Shown: positions 32,496-41,903, counted from the first letter of the stretch. The stretch is 56,885 nucleotides of DNA from an uncultured Collinsella sp. (GCA_900549065.1 URNC01000001.1:1-56885); one strand, 5' to 3'. Notes: a model not told the origin generated them from the sequence alone. Numbers and translations are program-made.

Positions 32496-34657
32496 GCGAA
32501 AGTATCTATACGCTGCGCGTTTCGAGGGCTGCGGCAGGAGCGTATCCAACGATTTCCGATGCCTTGGCGGCAGCCGATCAGCTCTATCCGGATGCCGAGC
32601 AACCGGTGATGATTCGCGTCGATCCGGGCGAGTATCGCGAGCGGGTCGAGATTCATCGATCGCATGTGACGATTGAGGGAGAGACGGCCGATAGCGTGCG
32701 TATCGTGGGCGGCTTGGGCGCCAAGATGCCCTCGGGGGACGGATCGGGCATCGACGGAATGCTCGGCACCTTTAGGACCTATACCGTTTTGGTCGACGCT
32801 GATGACGTGCGGCTCGAGAACCTAACGATCGTAAATGATGCCGGCGATGGGCGCGAGGTCGGTCAGGCGATTGCCCTGTATGCCGATGGCGACCGTCTGG
32901 TTGTCGACGCCTGTTGCATTACGGGGCGCCAGGACACGCTGTTTTTGGGCCCGTTGCCCCCGCGCGAAGTCAAACCGGGCGGATTCATTGGGCCCAAGCA
33001 GTTTGCGCCGCGTCGGGTGGGCCGTCAGTATTTTCGACGCTGCCGGATTGAGGGCGACGTCGACTTTATCTTTGGCGGCGCGTGTGCCTACTTTGAGGGG
33101 TGCGAGATTCGCTCGCTCAACCGCGATATGGATGTCAACGGGTATGTAACGGCAGCCTCCACGCCCGAAGGCGAGCCGCACGGCTTTGTGTTCCACGGCT
33201 GTTCGTTTACAGCTCCGGATGGCGTGGCGCCGGATTCGGTCTACCTGGGTCGTCCTTGGCGCGAATGGGCGCAAACTGTGCTGATCGATTGCTGGCTGGG
33301 GCGACATATCAAGCGCGAAGGCTGGTGGGATTGGAATAAGCCGGCGGCGCACAACTGCGTGCAGTATGCTGGCGCGATTCTGCATGGGCCGGCGGGTGAT
33401 ACTACCGGCTGGGTGCCGTGGGCGAATGAACTCGATGTGATGGCTGCCGCCGGGTACGCTCGCGAGCAGGTGCTTGCCGGTGCGGATGGCTGGGATCCCG
33501 AGGGAGGCACCGGTGATGCGGTTGAGACGACTAGGCTATCTGCCAATGGCCGTACCGTGCACATCGAGACGTACTGCGAAGACGAGCCTGCGCTGCGCGC
33601 CCGACTGAAGCGCGAAGGGCGCTCGGCGGCATTTGCGGGCAAGACCCCTGCAGACTTTGAGGCGTGGAGGATTGCGACCAGGACTCGCCTGTACGATGTT
33701 TTGGGTCTTTCGCTTATGGACCGCGTCCCGATTGAGATTCGTGAGCTCAGCCGCGTGCGGGTTGCCGGCGGCATTGTGCGTACTCATGCGATGCTGCAGG
33801 TTGAGCACGATGTGTGGATGCCGTTTTACCTGTTGGAGCCGTCTCATCCGAAGCTTGATGGACGGGGGCTTAAGCGTTGCTATATCTGCCCGCATGGCCA
33901 TCAGGGAGCAGGCGCCGCAAGTGTTGCGGGCGTGACGGGCGTGCCGGCGGTCGATGATGCCGTGCGTAAGTTCAATTACGACTACGGTCTGCGTTTGGCA
34001 CGCATGAGTTACGTAACCGTCTGTCCTGATGCGCGCGGTTGGGGATACCGTCGTGACTGGAAGGGCCAAGGCGATGACGAGAACAGCTACCTGCGCGGTA
34101 CGTGTCTGAATCAAGCACGTATGGCCGAGCCGCTGGGTCTTACGGTTGCGGGCCTCAACGTCTGGGACAACATGCGCTTGATCGATTACTTGGAGGCGCG
34201 CGGCGACATTGCCATGGATGACCTGGGTTGCTTTGGTTTTTCGGGTGGCGGCTACATGACGTTGTACCTGGCCGCACTCGACCCGCGTGTGCGCAAGGCG
34301 TTTGTCTCGGGCTATCTGTACGGTGTCGATGATTCGCTGCTACATCTCAATGGCAATTGCAGCTGCAACTACACGCCCGGACTTTGGCGCTTACTCGACA
34401 TGGGCGATATTGCCTCGCTCATCGCGCCGCATCCGCTGCTGGTGCAAAGCTGCGAAGAGGATCATCTGAACGGTTCGCGCGGGCTGAAAAATGTTGACGA
34501 GCAGCTCGAGATCGTGCGCGATGCCTACAAGTTGCTGGGTCGCAGAGATGGCCTGCGGCACGAGGTGTGTCCGGGTGAACACCATCTGGGCGTGGCACAT
34601 CTTGCCGAGGATATCGAATGGCTCGATTCGCACGTTGCGGAATGCGCCCGTTCATAG
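32492..34657 (+). CDS. Pectin methylesterase fused to an alpha/beta hydrolase
   Basis: A 721-residue two-domain enzyme. Residues about 1-330 are a CE8 pectin methylesterase: Gln147-Asp148 in GRQDTLF, Asp191 in GDVDFIFGGA, and Arg254/Trp256 in LGRPWREW. Residues about 380-721 are an alpha/beta hydrolase with Ser584 in GFSGGG and a late GEHHLGVAH likely bearing the His, similar to acetyl-xylan-esterase-like proteins. There is no signal peptide. The fusion would strip methyl and acetyl esters from one oligomer in the cytoplasm. It overlaps the upstream esterase by 4 bp. Codon use is relaxed as in that gene. Confidence 0.88.
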   Translation: MSESIYTLRVSRAAAGAYPTISDALAAADQLYPDAEQPVMIRVDPGEYRERVEIHRSHVTIEGETADSVRIVGGLGAKMPSGDGSGIDGMLGTFRTYTVLVDADDVRLENLTIVNDAGDGREVGQAIALYADGDRLVVDACCITGRQDTLFLGPLPPREVKPGGFIGPKQFAPRRVGRQYFRRCRIEGDVDFIFGGACAYFEGCEIRSLNRDMDVNGYVTAASTPEGEPHGFVFHGCSFTAPDGVAPDSVYLGRPWREWAQTVLIDCWLGRHIKREGWWDWNKPAAHNCVQYAGAILHGPAGDTTGWVPWANELDVMAAAGYAREQVLAGADGWDPEGGTGDAVETTRLSANGRTVHIETYCEDEPALRARLKREGRSAAFAGKTPADFEAWRIATRTRLYDVLGLSLMDRVPIEIRELSRVRVAGGIVRTHAMLQVEHDVWMPFYLLEPSHPKLDGRGLKRCYICPHGHQGAGAASVAGVTGVPAVDDAVRKFNYDYGLRLARMSYVTVCPDARGWGYRRDWKGQGDDENSYLRGTCLNQARMAEPLGLTVAGLNVWDNMRLIDYLEARGDIAMDDLGCFGFSGGGYMTLYLAALDPRVRKAFVSGYLYGVDDSLLHLNGNCSCNYTPGLWRLLDMGDIASLIAPHPLLVQSCEEDHLNGSRGLKNVDEQLEIVRDAYKLLGRRDGLRHEVCPGEHHLGVAHLAEDIEWLDSHVAECARS

Positions 34658-34726
34658 CCCCTCGGCATGCTGCGAATAAACGGTACGTTCCTGTATGACC
34701 GCCGATGGGCGGATGAGGAGAAGATT

Positions 34727-35395
34727 ATGGAAACGAAGAGCTTGAGTGAATCGACCATTTGCTGCTTTGGCGATTCGACCACATGGGGCGATAACGGATG
34801 CGGCGCAGGCGGTAACGACATCTCCTGGACTTCGCATCTGGGCGCGTTGCTGGGAGGCGCGGTCGTCGAGAACTTTGGCATCAAGGGTTCGCGCATCGCC
34901 ATCAAGGCCGACCGTACCGATTCGTTTGTCGAGCGCCTGGACGGTATCGACGATGCGGCCGATATCTACATCGTCTTTGGCGGCGTCAACGACTTTAGCC
35001 GCAACGTGCCGCTTGGCGAGTTGGGCAGCACGGACGTGCACGAGTTCTATGGTGCACTCGATTACCTGATCCGCACCATCACGGCGCGCTCACCTCAGGC
35101 AAAGCTCGTGTTTATGACGCCGTGCAAGACGAGCGGTAAGCACGAGAAGGATATCCCGGCAAGCGACGAGCTCAACCACCTGGGCCTGACGCAGGTCGCC
35201 TACGTGCGAGCGATGCTCGAGGTCTGTGACTGCTACTCCGTGCCGGTGATTGACCTGTATGCGCAAAGCGGTATCAGCCCGTTTTTGCCGGAGCACCGCG
35301 AGCTCTATATGCCGGACGGTCTGCACTACAGCCCGGCTGGCTATGAGCGCCTGGCGCATCGCATCGCCGCGGGTCTCACCGCCGTTTGCCGCTAA
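34727..35395 (+). CDS. SGNH/GDSL-family esterase
   Basis: A 222-residue SGNH hydrolase: block I CFGDSTTWG with the catalytic Ser, the block III Asn in FGGVND, and block V DGLHYSPAGYERL with the Asp-His pair. Context suggests a carbohydrate acetylesterase acting on rhamnogalacturonan or homogalacturonan fragments. The ATG at 34727 follows GAGGAGAAG. It is the third esterase in a row, with different folds. Confidence 0.85.
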   Translation: METKSLSESTICCFGDSTTWGDNGCGAGGNDISWTSHLGALLGGAVVENFGIKGSRIAIKADRTDSFVERLDGIDDAADIYIVFGGVNDFSRNVPLGELGSTDVHEFYGALDYLIRTITARSPQAKLVFMTPCKTSGKHEKDIPASDELNHLGLTQVAYVRAMLEVCDCYSVPVIDLYAQSGISPFLPEHRELYMPDGLHYSPAGYERLAHRIAAGLTAVCR

Positions 35396-35409
35396 AAGTC
35401 TGCCGTTCG

Positions 35410-35477
35410 CGAGGAATATAGGGTTAACGTTCACCCTATATTCCTCGTTCGCGTTACACTAGGGGTAACGTTCACCT
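35410..35477 (+). promoter_or_regulatory. GH105 promoter with two regulon operators
   Basis: Operator centres are at about 35428 and 35469, 41 bp apart. The first sits at the middle of a longer palindrome, with CGAGGAATATAGGGT (35410-35424) and ACCCTATATTCCTCG (35433-35447) as perfect 15-bp arms, so it may double as a terminator-like hairpin for the upstream gene. A promoter fits between: TTCACC (35430-35435) and TACACT (35455-35460). Confidence 0.75.
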
Positions 35478-35502
35478 ATCGTTTATGTCAGAGGGGACAG
35501 CA

Positions 35503-36741
35503 ATGGGTTGCAATCAAATCCTGGACCGTTATATCGAGCAGTTGATCGAAACCTCTACGCCGCAGGCGCCGGCTTGGAATATCGAAAAGATTCGCGCCGG
35601 CAAGGAGAACACCTGGAACTATATCGACGGCTGCATGATCAAGGCGCTCATCGAGCTGTACGAGATCACGGGTGAGCAGCGCTACCTGACGTTTGCCGAT
35701 GACTACATCGATTTCTTTGTCCAGGACGATGGCACCATCAAGCATTACAACCCGCAGGAGTACAACCTCGATAACGTCAATGCGGGCAAGACCCTCTACA
35801 AGCTCTATGACCTGGTGGGTAAGCCCAAGTACCGTGCCGCCATGGACACCATCTACCGCCAGCTCGAGACCCAGCCGCGCACCAAAGAGGGCGTGTTTTG
35901 GCACAAGGCCGTCTATCCCAACCAGATTTGGCTCGATGGCATGTACATGGCACAGCCGTTCTACATGCAGTACGAGCTGAGCTTCCACAACCGTCGTGCC
36001 TGCTCGGACAGCTTCCATATGTTCCAGGTCGTGCATGACCTGATGCGCAACCCCCTCAACGGTCTGTACTATCACGCTTACGACGCGAGCCGCAAACAGT
36101 TCTGGTGCGACCCGGTCACCGGTCTTTCGGCTAACTTCTGGCTGCGCGCCGAGGGCTGGTTTGCCATGGCACTCATCGACACCTGGGAGCTTATGCCGCC
36201 TTCGATGTCGGCCGAGAAGGACGAGATCCGCAAGATGTTCCACGATCTGATCGACGCCATGCTGCCGTATCAGGACGAGAAGACCGGCATGTGGCACCAG
36301 GTCATCAACCTGCCCAATATCGCCCCCAACTACCTGGAGGAGTCGGGCAGCGCCATCTTTGCCAACGCCATCATGAAGGGCGTGCGTCTGGGCGTGCTGG
36401 GCGAGCGTTACTACCAGTACGGCCGTCGCGCCTTCGATGGCATCTGCGAGACCTGCCTGTCCGAGCATGATGGCCAGCTGGCGCTCGACAACATCTGCCT
36501 GGTCGCAGGCTTGGGCAACACCGCACACCGCGAGGGCACGTTTGATTACTACATGAGCGAGCCCGTGGTCAAAAATGATGCAAAGGGCGTCGCGCCGCTG
36601 GTGCTTGCCTATATCGAGACCATGCATCACGACAAGCTTGCCGGCAAGCGCGACCCGCTGGCCCCTTCGGGCGTGTGCTCTATCGAGGACCCGTTTGGCG
36701 GATACACCCCGGGCATCAACGCTCATAAGGGATGTGAATAG
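35503..36741 (+). CDS. GH105 unsaturated galacturonyl hydrolase
   Basis: Releases the unsaturated uronate from the non-reducing end of lyase-made pectic oligomers, giving 4-deoxy-L-threo-5-hexosulose uronate after ring opening. The 412-residue (alpha/alpha)6-barrel protein shows the GH88/105 pattern: TWNYIDGCMIKALIELYEITGE, then VYPNQIWLDGMYMAQPF with the catalytic Asp, and SANFWLRAEGWFAMAL. The ATG at 35503 is preferred over 35485 because GAGGGG precedes it. Cytoplasmic, no signal peptide. Confidence 0.92.
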   Translation: MGCNQILDRYIEQLIETSTPQAPAWNIEKIRAGKENTWNYIDGCMIKALIELYEITGEQRYLTFADDYIDFFVQDDGTIKHYNPQEYNLDNVNAGKTLYKLYDLVGKPKYRAAMDTIYRQLETQPRTKEGVFWHKAVYPNQIWLDGMYMAQPFYMQYELSFHNRRACSDSFHMFQVVHDLMRNPLNGLYYHAYDASRKQFWCDPVTGLSANFWLRAEGWFAMALIDTWELMPPSMSAEKDEIRKMFHDLIDAMLPYQDEKTGMWHQVINLPNIAPNYLEESGSAIFANAIMKGVRLGVLGERYYQYGRRAFDGICETCLSEHDGQLALDNICLVAGLGNTAHREGTFDYYMSEPVVKNDAKGVAPLVLAYIETMHHDKLAGKRDPLAPSGVCSIEDPFGGYTPGINAHKGCE

Positions 36742-36742
36742 C

Positions 36743-37648
36743 ATGGGGGCTATTACTCCGGGCGTACGTTTGCACGACCTTCCGCAGGGAACCGTCGAGG
36801 AACGCATTCGCATGGCGGGAGAGCTGGGCTTTTCGTGCATTCAGCTGCCAAGCAAGGTGCTCTATGCATCGATGGGGATCGATCGAGGCGGTCTGACCCG
36901 CGAGCTTGCCGATCATTTGCGTGCGGTGCTCGACGAGGCGGGCGTTTCGGTCGCCGTGCTCGGCTGCTACAAGAATCTGGCGACGCCCGATCGCCAACAG
37001 CTCATGGATAACTATGCCGAGTATGAGGCATGCCTGAACTTTGCCCAGATGCTCGGCGGCTGCCCGGTGGGTACCGAGACCGGTCGCCCCAATGCGCAGA
37101 ACCGCGTTGCTGACGACCGCATGACCGATGAGGCACTCGATGCGTTTGCAGACGGGCTTGCACACGTCTGCGATCGGGCCGAGGCCGTGGGCGGGCAAAT
37201 ACTGATCGAGCCCGGTTGGAACGAGACGGTCAACACGCCGGATCGCTGCCGCGAGGTGCTGGAGCGCGTCTCGAGCCCGTCGCTCGGCGTGATCTATGAC
37301 TCAGTGTCGCTGCTGCACCCCAGCGTCGTTGACGAAGCGCAGGAAATCACAGCGCGCATGCTCTACTTATGCGGCAGTAAGATTCGCGTGCTGCACGCCA
37401 AGGATTTTGAGGTCGTCGACAACGAGGACGAAGCCGGTTGGTGCGACGGTACGGGTTCACGTCTGGTGTGTCATGGCGTGGGCGAGACGGGCCGCTATGA
37501 CTTTGAGCCCGTAGTGGCCTGGGCGGCTGCCGCCTGCCCTGGGATTCCCTGCGTGGTCGAGAACAGTGTGCCGGCGACGGCGGCTGACTGCCTGGCGACA
37601 CTCGAGCACATGTCCGCTCGCTGCGGGGCTTCGCATCGCGAGTTATAG
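36743..37648 (+). CDS. Sugar phosphate isomerase/epimerase-like TIM-barrel protein
   Basis: A 301-residue xylose-isomerase-like TIM-barrel protein (AP-endonuclease 2 superfamily). Visible pattern: GVRLHDLP near the N-terminus, LGCYKNLATPD, ILIEPGWNETVNTPDRC, GVIYDSVSLLHP, and VLHAKDFEVVD with probable metal ligands (Glu, Asp, His, Asp). It starts 1 bp after the GH105 stop, so it is coupled to pectin degradation; it may isomerise or epimerise a released sugar acid. The precise reaction is unknown. Confidence 0.78.
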   Translation: MGAITPGVRLHDLPQGTVEERIRMAGELGFSCIQLPSKVLYASMGIDRGGLTRELADHLRAVLDEAGVSVAVLGCYKNLATPDRQQLMDNYAEYEACLNFAQMLGGCPVGTETGRPNAQNRVADDRMTDEALDAFADGLAHVCDRAEAVGGQILIEPGWNETVNTPDRCREVLERVSSPSLGVIYDSVSLLHPSVVDEAQEITARMLYLCGSKIRVLHAKDFEVVDNEDEAGWCDGTGSRLVCHGVGETGRYDFEPVVAWAAAACPGIPCVVENSVPATAADCLATLEHMSARCGASHREL

Positions 37649-37751
37649 CATTGGCTTTTGCTGTGTCGGCAGATTGAGATTACCTGTATGGGGGCGGCGG
37701 TGAAGGGTCTTTATCGTCGCCCCCATTGGATTGCATTAAAAGGGGAGTTGC

Positions 37752-38969
37752 GTGGCTATCCGCATTGTCGAAGAGGCGAATCGTTGCCTAGGTTGTAAAA
37801 GGGCGTTCTGTCAGATTAAGGGCTGCCCGGTTCAGACGCCTATTCCGCAGGTCATCGACCTGTTCAAACAGCGTCGTCTAGAAGAGGCGGGCGAGCTGCT
37901 GTTCCAGAATAACCCGATGAGTGCGGTCTGCTCTATGGTGTGCAACCATTCGGGCCAGTGCGAGGGCGCGTGCATCCAGGGCCGCAAGGGCGCGCCCGTG
38001 CATTTTTCGAGCATCGAGAACTATATCTCCACGGCGTATTTGGACCGCAAAGAGTGGAAGGCCGCGCCGTCGTGCGGCAAGCAGGTCGCTGTGGTCGGCT
38101 CCGGCCCTGCCGGCATTACCGTGGCAATTAAGATGGCGCAGCTGGGTTGCGCCGTCACCGTTTTTGAACAGCGACCCGAGATCGGCGGCGTGTTGGAGTA
38201 CGGTATCCCCGAGTTCCGTCTGCCGCGCTCGCTCGTGCAAAAGTACCGCCACGTGATGTGCTCGCTCGGCGTGCGCGTTCGCCCCTCGACCACCATCGGC
38301 GGTGCGCTCCACATCGACGACTTGCTGCGCGACGGCTACGATGCGGTCTTTGTTGGTACCGGCACCTGGCGAGCTCGAAAGCTGGGTATTCCCGGCGAGT
38401 CGCGCGGCAATGTGCTGTTTGGTATCGACTATCTGGTCGATCCCACGAGCGTGGCAATCGGGCAGAACGTGGCGGTTATCGGCGCCGGCAATGTGGCCAT
38501 GGATGTTGCCCGCACGGCCCTGCGCTCGGGTGCTCGCAAGGTTACCGTGTACGCCCGATCGCGCCATATCTCTGCCATCGATGACGAGGTGGAGCTGACC
38601 GAGCTTGACGGTGCCGAGATTGTGTGCGGCAAGGCGATCTGCGCCATCGACGACAACGGTCCGGTGTTCGAGACGGCTATCTTTGACGAGGACAACAACG
38701 TGGTGGGCTACGAGGAAGAACTCGACCATGCGTCTGCCGACACGGTTGTGATTGCGGCGTCTCAGGTGCCCAAGGACAAGCTCGTGCTTACAACGGGCGG
38801 TCTGGAGACCGACCATCGCGGCCTGCTTTCGGTCGACGAGTATGGCATGACTACCGTGCCTGGCGTCTTTGCCGCCGGCGACGTGGTCAACGGCCCGCTC
38901 ACCGTGGTCCACGCCGTAGCTGGTGCCAAACTCGCCGTCGAAGGCATGACATCCTACCTGGGCCTCTAA
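37752..38969 (+). CDS. GltD/NfnB-like NAD(P)H-dependent FAD oxidoreductase
   Basis: A 405-residue flavoprotein of the glutamate synthase small-chain family. The N-terminal Cys clusters (CLGCKRAFCQIKGCPVQTPIP and CSMVCNHSGQCEGACIQG) bind iron-sulfur centres, then come the FAD motif VVGSGPAGI and the NAD(P)H motif VIGAGNVAMD. There is no GltB large subunit nearby, so it is not glutamate synthase itself and probably passes electrons to another partner, perhaps the flavoenzyme encoded next. GTG start with GGGGAG upstream. Confidence 0.85.
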   Translation: MAIRIVEEANRCLGCKRAFCQIKGCPVQTPIPQVIDLFKQRRLEEAGELLFQNNPMSAVCSMVCNHSGQCEGACIQGRKGAPVHFSSIENYISTAYLDRKEWKAAPSCGKQVAVVGSGPAGITVAIKMAQLGCAVTVFEQRPEIGGVLEYGIPEFRLPRSLVQKYRHVMCSLGVRVRPSTTIGGALHIDDLLRDGYDAVFVGTGTWRARKLGIPGESRGNVLFGIDYLVDPTSVAIGQNVAVIGAGNVAMDVARTALRSGARKVTVYARSRHISAIDDEVELTELDGAEIVCGKAICAIDDNGPVFETAIFDEDNNVVGYEEELDHASADTVVIAASQVPKDKLVLTTGGLETDHRGLLSVDEYGMTTVPGVFAAGDVVNGPLTVVHAVAGAKLAVEGMTSYLGL

Positions 38970-38984
38970 CCCATCCCACCCATC

Positions 38985-39051
38985 AGTTGCGGTGGAATAC
39001 GGGCTGTTTTGCCTGTCAAAAGCCTTATCTACTCCGTATTCCACCGCAACT
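38985..39051. repeat. 67-bp palindromic element, family B copy 1
   Basis: Starts AGTTGCGGTGGAATACGG and ends CCGTATTCCACCGCAACT. The stem is about 19 bp with one G-U pair on the plus strand, and a T run follows on that strand, so it can serve as terminator of the preceding oxidoreductase gene. Confidence 0.85.
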
Positions 39052-39168
39052 TTTTGTGAGGGTCGGGATTGAAGGTGGGGAGTGCGAGCGAGTGCGAATG
39101 CGGCGGATACTGATACGATAGGTACGTTAGCAACTGCCGCCGAGCGGCTCAAACGAAAGGAACCCTGT

Positions 39169-41118
39169 ATGGAGTCCTCCGCCTATCCGATGCTCTTTAG
39201 CCCGATCAAGGTCGGTACGACCGAGGTCAAGAACCGCGTCTTTATGCCGCCGGTATCTACCAACCTGGCCGATCACGGATATGTGACCGACGACTTGGTC
39301 GATCATTACCGTGCCCGTGCCAAGGGCGGCGTTGGCCTGATCATCACCGAGGTCGTGACGGTCGAGCCCACCTATACCTATCTGCCGGGCGACATGTGCT
39401 GCTACGACGACACGTTCATCCCCGGCTGGGAAAAGCTCGCCGCCGCCGTGCATGAGTACGGCTGCAAGATCATGCCGCAGCTCTTCCACCCTGCCTACAT
39501 GGCCTTTAACATTCCGGGCACGCCGCGTCTGATCGCTCCGTCCTTTGTGGGTCCGTCCTATGCCCGCGAGGCGCCGCGCCCCATCACGGTCGACGAGATC
39601 CATGAGCTCACGCATCAGTTTGGCGACGCTGCCGTGCGTATGCAGAAGGCTGGCGTCGATGGCGTCGAGGTCCATGCGGCACACGCCCACGGCATGCTCG
39701 GCGGCTTTTTGACCCCGCTCTATAACAAGCGTACCGATGAGTACGGCGGCTCGCTCGACGCTCGCATGCGCTTCTTGCTCGAGGTCATTGCCGAGATTCG
39801 CGAGCGCTGCGGCAAGGACTTTATCATCGACGTCCGCATCTCGGGCGATGAGTACACCGATGGCGGCCTGACCCTCAATGACATGATCTACGTCTCGCGC
39901 CGTCTGGAGAAGGCCGGCGTCGACATGATTCACGTGTCGGGCGGTACCACCATCAAGCGCGGTTCCGCGATTCCCGCCGCCGGTACGCAGCAGGCCTCGC
40001 ACGCTGCCTGCTCGCGCGAGATCAAAAAGCACGTCAACATTCCCGTTGCCACCGTCGGCCGCATCAACGAGGCCTGGATCGCCGAGGAGCTGATCGAGGA
40101 CGGCGCTGCTGACATCTGCATGATGGGCCGCGCCAATCTGTGCGATGCCGAGTTCTGCAATAAGGCCGCTGCCGGCAACGCCGACGACATCCGCCCCTGC
40201 ATCGGCTGCCTGCGCTGCCTGAACGGCATTATGTTTGGCAAGCGCATCTCCTGCACCGTCAATCCCGATGTTGAGCGCGACGAGGCCGGCTACGAGCCTG
40301 CCGCCGAGGCTAAGAACGTGCTGGTTGTGGGCGCTGGTCCTGCGGGCATGGAGGCAGCCTACATTGCTGCCAAGCGCGGCCACAATGTGGTGCTCGTAGA
40401 TAAGCAGGACGAGCCGGGTGGCGAGATGCGCATCGCGGCCGTTCCGCCGGCAAAGCAGGAACTCACCCGCGTGATCAAGTATCAGTACCGTCGCCTGGCC
40501 GAGGTCGGCGTGAAGTGCGTATTTGGCACCGAGCTTACTGCCGAGGACATTCAGCGTGACTACGCCGGCTACGAGGTCGTCCTGGCCTATGGCGCCGAGC
40601 CCATCGCCCCGGCCTTCATGCAGGGATTTAAGCAGGTCATGACGGCTGACGACCTGTTGGGCGGCAAGGCTTTCCCGGGCAAGAAGATTGTCATCGTGGG
40701 CGGCGGCACCGTCGGTTGCGAGACGGCCGACTACCTGGCCCCGTTGGTCAACGATCTGTCGCCGGCCAATCGCGACGTCACCGTCATCGAGATGACCAAG
40801 ACGCTCGCCGCCAACGAGGGCGGCGCTGGTCGCGCGGTGCTCATCACGCGCATGCTCTCCAAGGGCGTTCACGTGCTGACCGAGGCCAAGGTGACCGAGA
40901 TTACCGAGGATGCCATCAGCTACGAAAAGGACGGCGAGATCCACACCATCGCCGATGCCGATACGCTGGTACTTGCCATGGGCTATCGTCCCAATACCAA
41001 GTTGGCCGACGACCTTGCTGCAGCCGGCGTTACCACCCACGTGTTGGGCGATGCCAACAAGTGCGGCAACATCCGCGACGCCATCGGCGATGGCTACAAG
41101 GTTGCTTGCGAGCTCTAG
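39169..41118 (+). CDS. Old-yellow-enzyme family NADH:flavin oxidoreductase
   Basis: A 649-residue multidomain enzyme like 2,4-dienoyl-CoA reductase: an N-terminal FMN TIM barrel (residues about 8-340, with HAHGMLGGFLTPLYNKRTDE), a [4Fe-4S] cluster motif CIGCLRCLNG...C, and C-terminal FAD (VVGAGPAGMEAA) and NAD(P)H (IVGGGTVGCETADYL) domains. Such enzymes reduce activated C=C bonds. Its place at the end of the pectin cluster suggests an unsaturated plant compound, possibly a hydroxycinnamate. The ATG at 39169 has GAAAGGA upstream. The substrate is not known. Confidence 0.88.
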   Translation: MESSAYPMLFSPIKVGTTEVKNRVFMPPVSTNLADHGYVTDDLVDHYRARAKGGVGLIITEVVTVEPTYTYLPGDMCCYDDTFIPGWEKLAAAVHEYGCKIMPQLFHPAYMAFNIPGTPRLIAPSFVGPSYAREAPRPITVDEIHELTHQFGDAAVRMQKAGVDGVEVHAAHAHGMLGGFLTPLYNKRTDEYGGSLDARMRFLLEVIAEIRERCGKDFIIDVRISGDEYTDGGLTLNDMIYVSRRLEKAGVDMIHVSGGTTIKRGSAIPAAGTQQASHAACSREIKKHVNIPVATVGRINEAWIAEELIEDGAADICMMGRANLCDAEFCNKAAAGNADDIRPCIGCLRCLNGIMFGKRISCTVNPDVERDEAGYEPAAEAKNVLVVGAGPAGMEAAYIAAKRGHNVVLVDKQDEPGGEMRIAAVPPAKQELTRVIKYQYRRLAEVGVKCVFGTELTAEDIQRDYAGYEVVLAYGAEPIAPAFMQGFKQVMTADDLLGGKAFPGKKIVIVGGGTVGCETADYLAPLVNDLSPANRDVTVIEMTKTLAANEGGAGRAVLITRMLSKGVHVLTEAKVTEITEDAISYEKDGEIHTIADADTLVLAMGYRPNTKLADDLAAAGVTTHVLGDANKCGNIRDAIGDGYKVACEL

Positions 41119-41175
41119 TCAACCCCTTGGTGCATGTGAGGCCTATCCCCGCGGCGTCAGTCGGTAGATAGCAAA

Positions 41176-41213
41176 AAGCGGCGGTCGTCCCGTACATGGG
41201 ACGACCGCCGCTT
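41176..41213 (-). terminator. Terminator of kduD-rpiB operon
   Basis: AAGCGGCGGTCGTCCC (41176-41191) pairs perfectly with GGGACGACCGCCGCTT (41198-41213). The T-tract is on the minus strand (TTTTTGC), so it serves the minus-strand operon, though it may stop both. Confidence 0.9.
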
Positions 41214-41238
41214 GCGTCAGCTGCAATGAGTCATGCGA

Positions 41239-41880
41239 TTAGAGGTCCAGAATCTCCTTGACCTTGGCGATGATGGCCTCGTCGGTTGCGTTGGCAAAGA
41301 AGTACTCCTGGAAGTGCTCGCCGGCAAGTGCGCCCTTCACCAGGTCCTGATCGATCTCGCCCAGGACGTCGACGAGCGGGCGCATGGTCACAGCGCGCAC
41401 GCCGTCGAGGATCTTCTTGTTGCGCTGCTCGGGCTCAACGCGCTCGGCAGGATAGCCGTTGCCCGAACCAAAGCCAAAGAGCTTCTCGAAGGTGTACTCG
41501 AGGTTGAGCTCCTGGCCCCAGCCGTTCTTGAGGGCGAAGGGCATGGCAACGGCGTTGCCATCGTTGACCTGGGCAAAGGTGTAGGCGTCGAGCGGGTCGG
41601 CAACGTGGCCGCACAGCACGCCGGGGAAGGAGTTACAGGCGAGCATGGCGCCCTCGCCGGTGCCGCAGCCGGTCACGACGTAGTCGGCAGCACCGGAGTT
41701 CAGCAGCACGGCGGCAAGGATGCCGTTCTGCACGTAGGTGAGGGGCTTGGAGTCGGCGTCGGCATACATACCATAGTTAAAGACGGTGTGCCCCATGGGC
41801 TCGACAACCTTCTTAAGGGCAGCCTCGATCATGGGGTTCTTGGAGTTCTGAGAGTTCTCATTGATCAGAGCGATTTTCAT
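41239..41880 (-). CDS. RpiB/LacAB-family isomerase, probable DhuI-type uronate isomerase
   Basis: A 213-residue sugar isomerase of the RpiB/LacA/LacB family with the VVTGCGTGEGAMLACN active-site region. Paired with a KduD homologue, it matches the streptococcal DhuI-DhuD pair, where an RpiB-type protein isomerises 4-deoxy-L-threo-5-hexosulose uronate, in place of KduI (absent from the window). It would act on the product of GH105. The N-terminus MKIALINENSQNSKNPMIE fits this longer subgroup better than ribose-5-phosphate isomerase. RBS AAAGGTAA lies before the ATG. Confidence 0.82.
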   Translation of the reverse strand: MKIALINENSQNSKNPMIEAALKKVVEPMGHTVFNYGMYADADSKPLTYVQNGILAAVLLNSGAADYVVTGCGTGEGAMLACNSFPGVLCGHVADPLDAYTFAQVNDGNAVAMPFALKNGWGQELNLEYTFEKLFGFGSGNGYPAERVEPEQRNKKILDGVRAVTMRPLVDVLGEIDQDLVKGALAGEHFQEYFFANATDEAIIAKVKEILDL

Positions 41881-41903
41881 TGCGAATTACCTTTCTATTT
41901 CTA

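Noticed and set aside
37752..38969. Glutamate synthase small subunit
   Set aside because: No large subunit gene is adjacent and the setting is catabolic, so only the family name is used.
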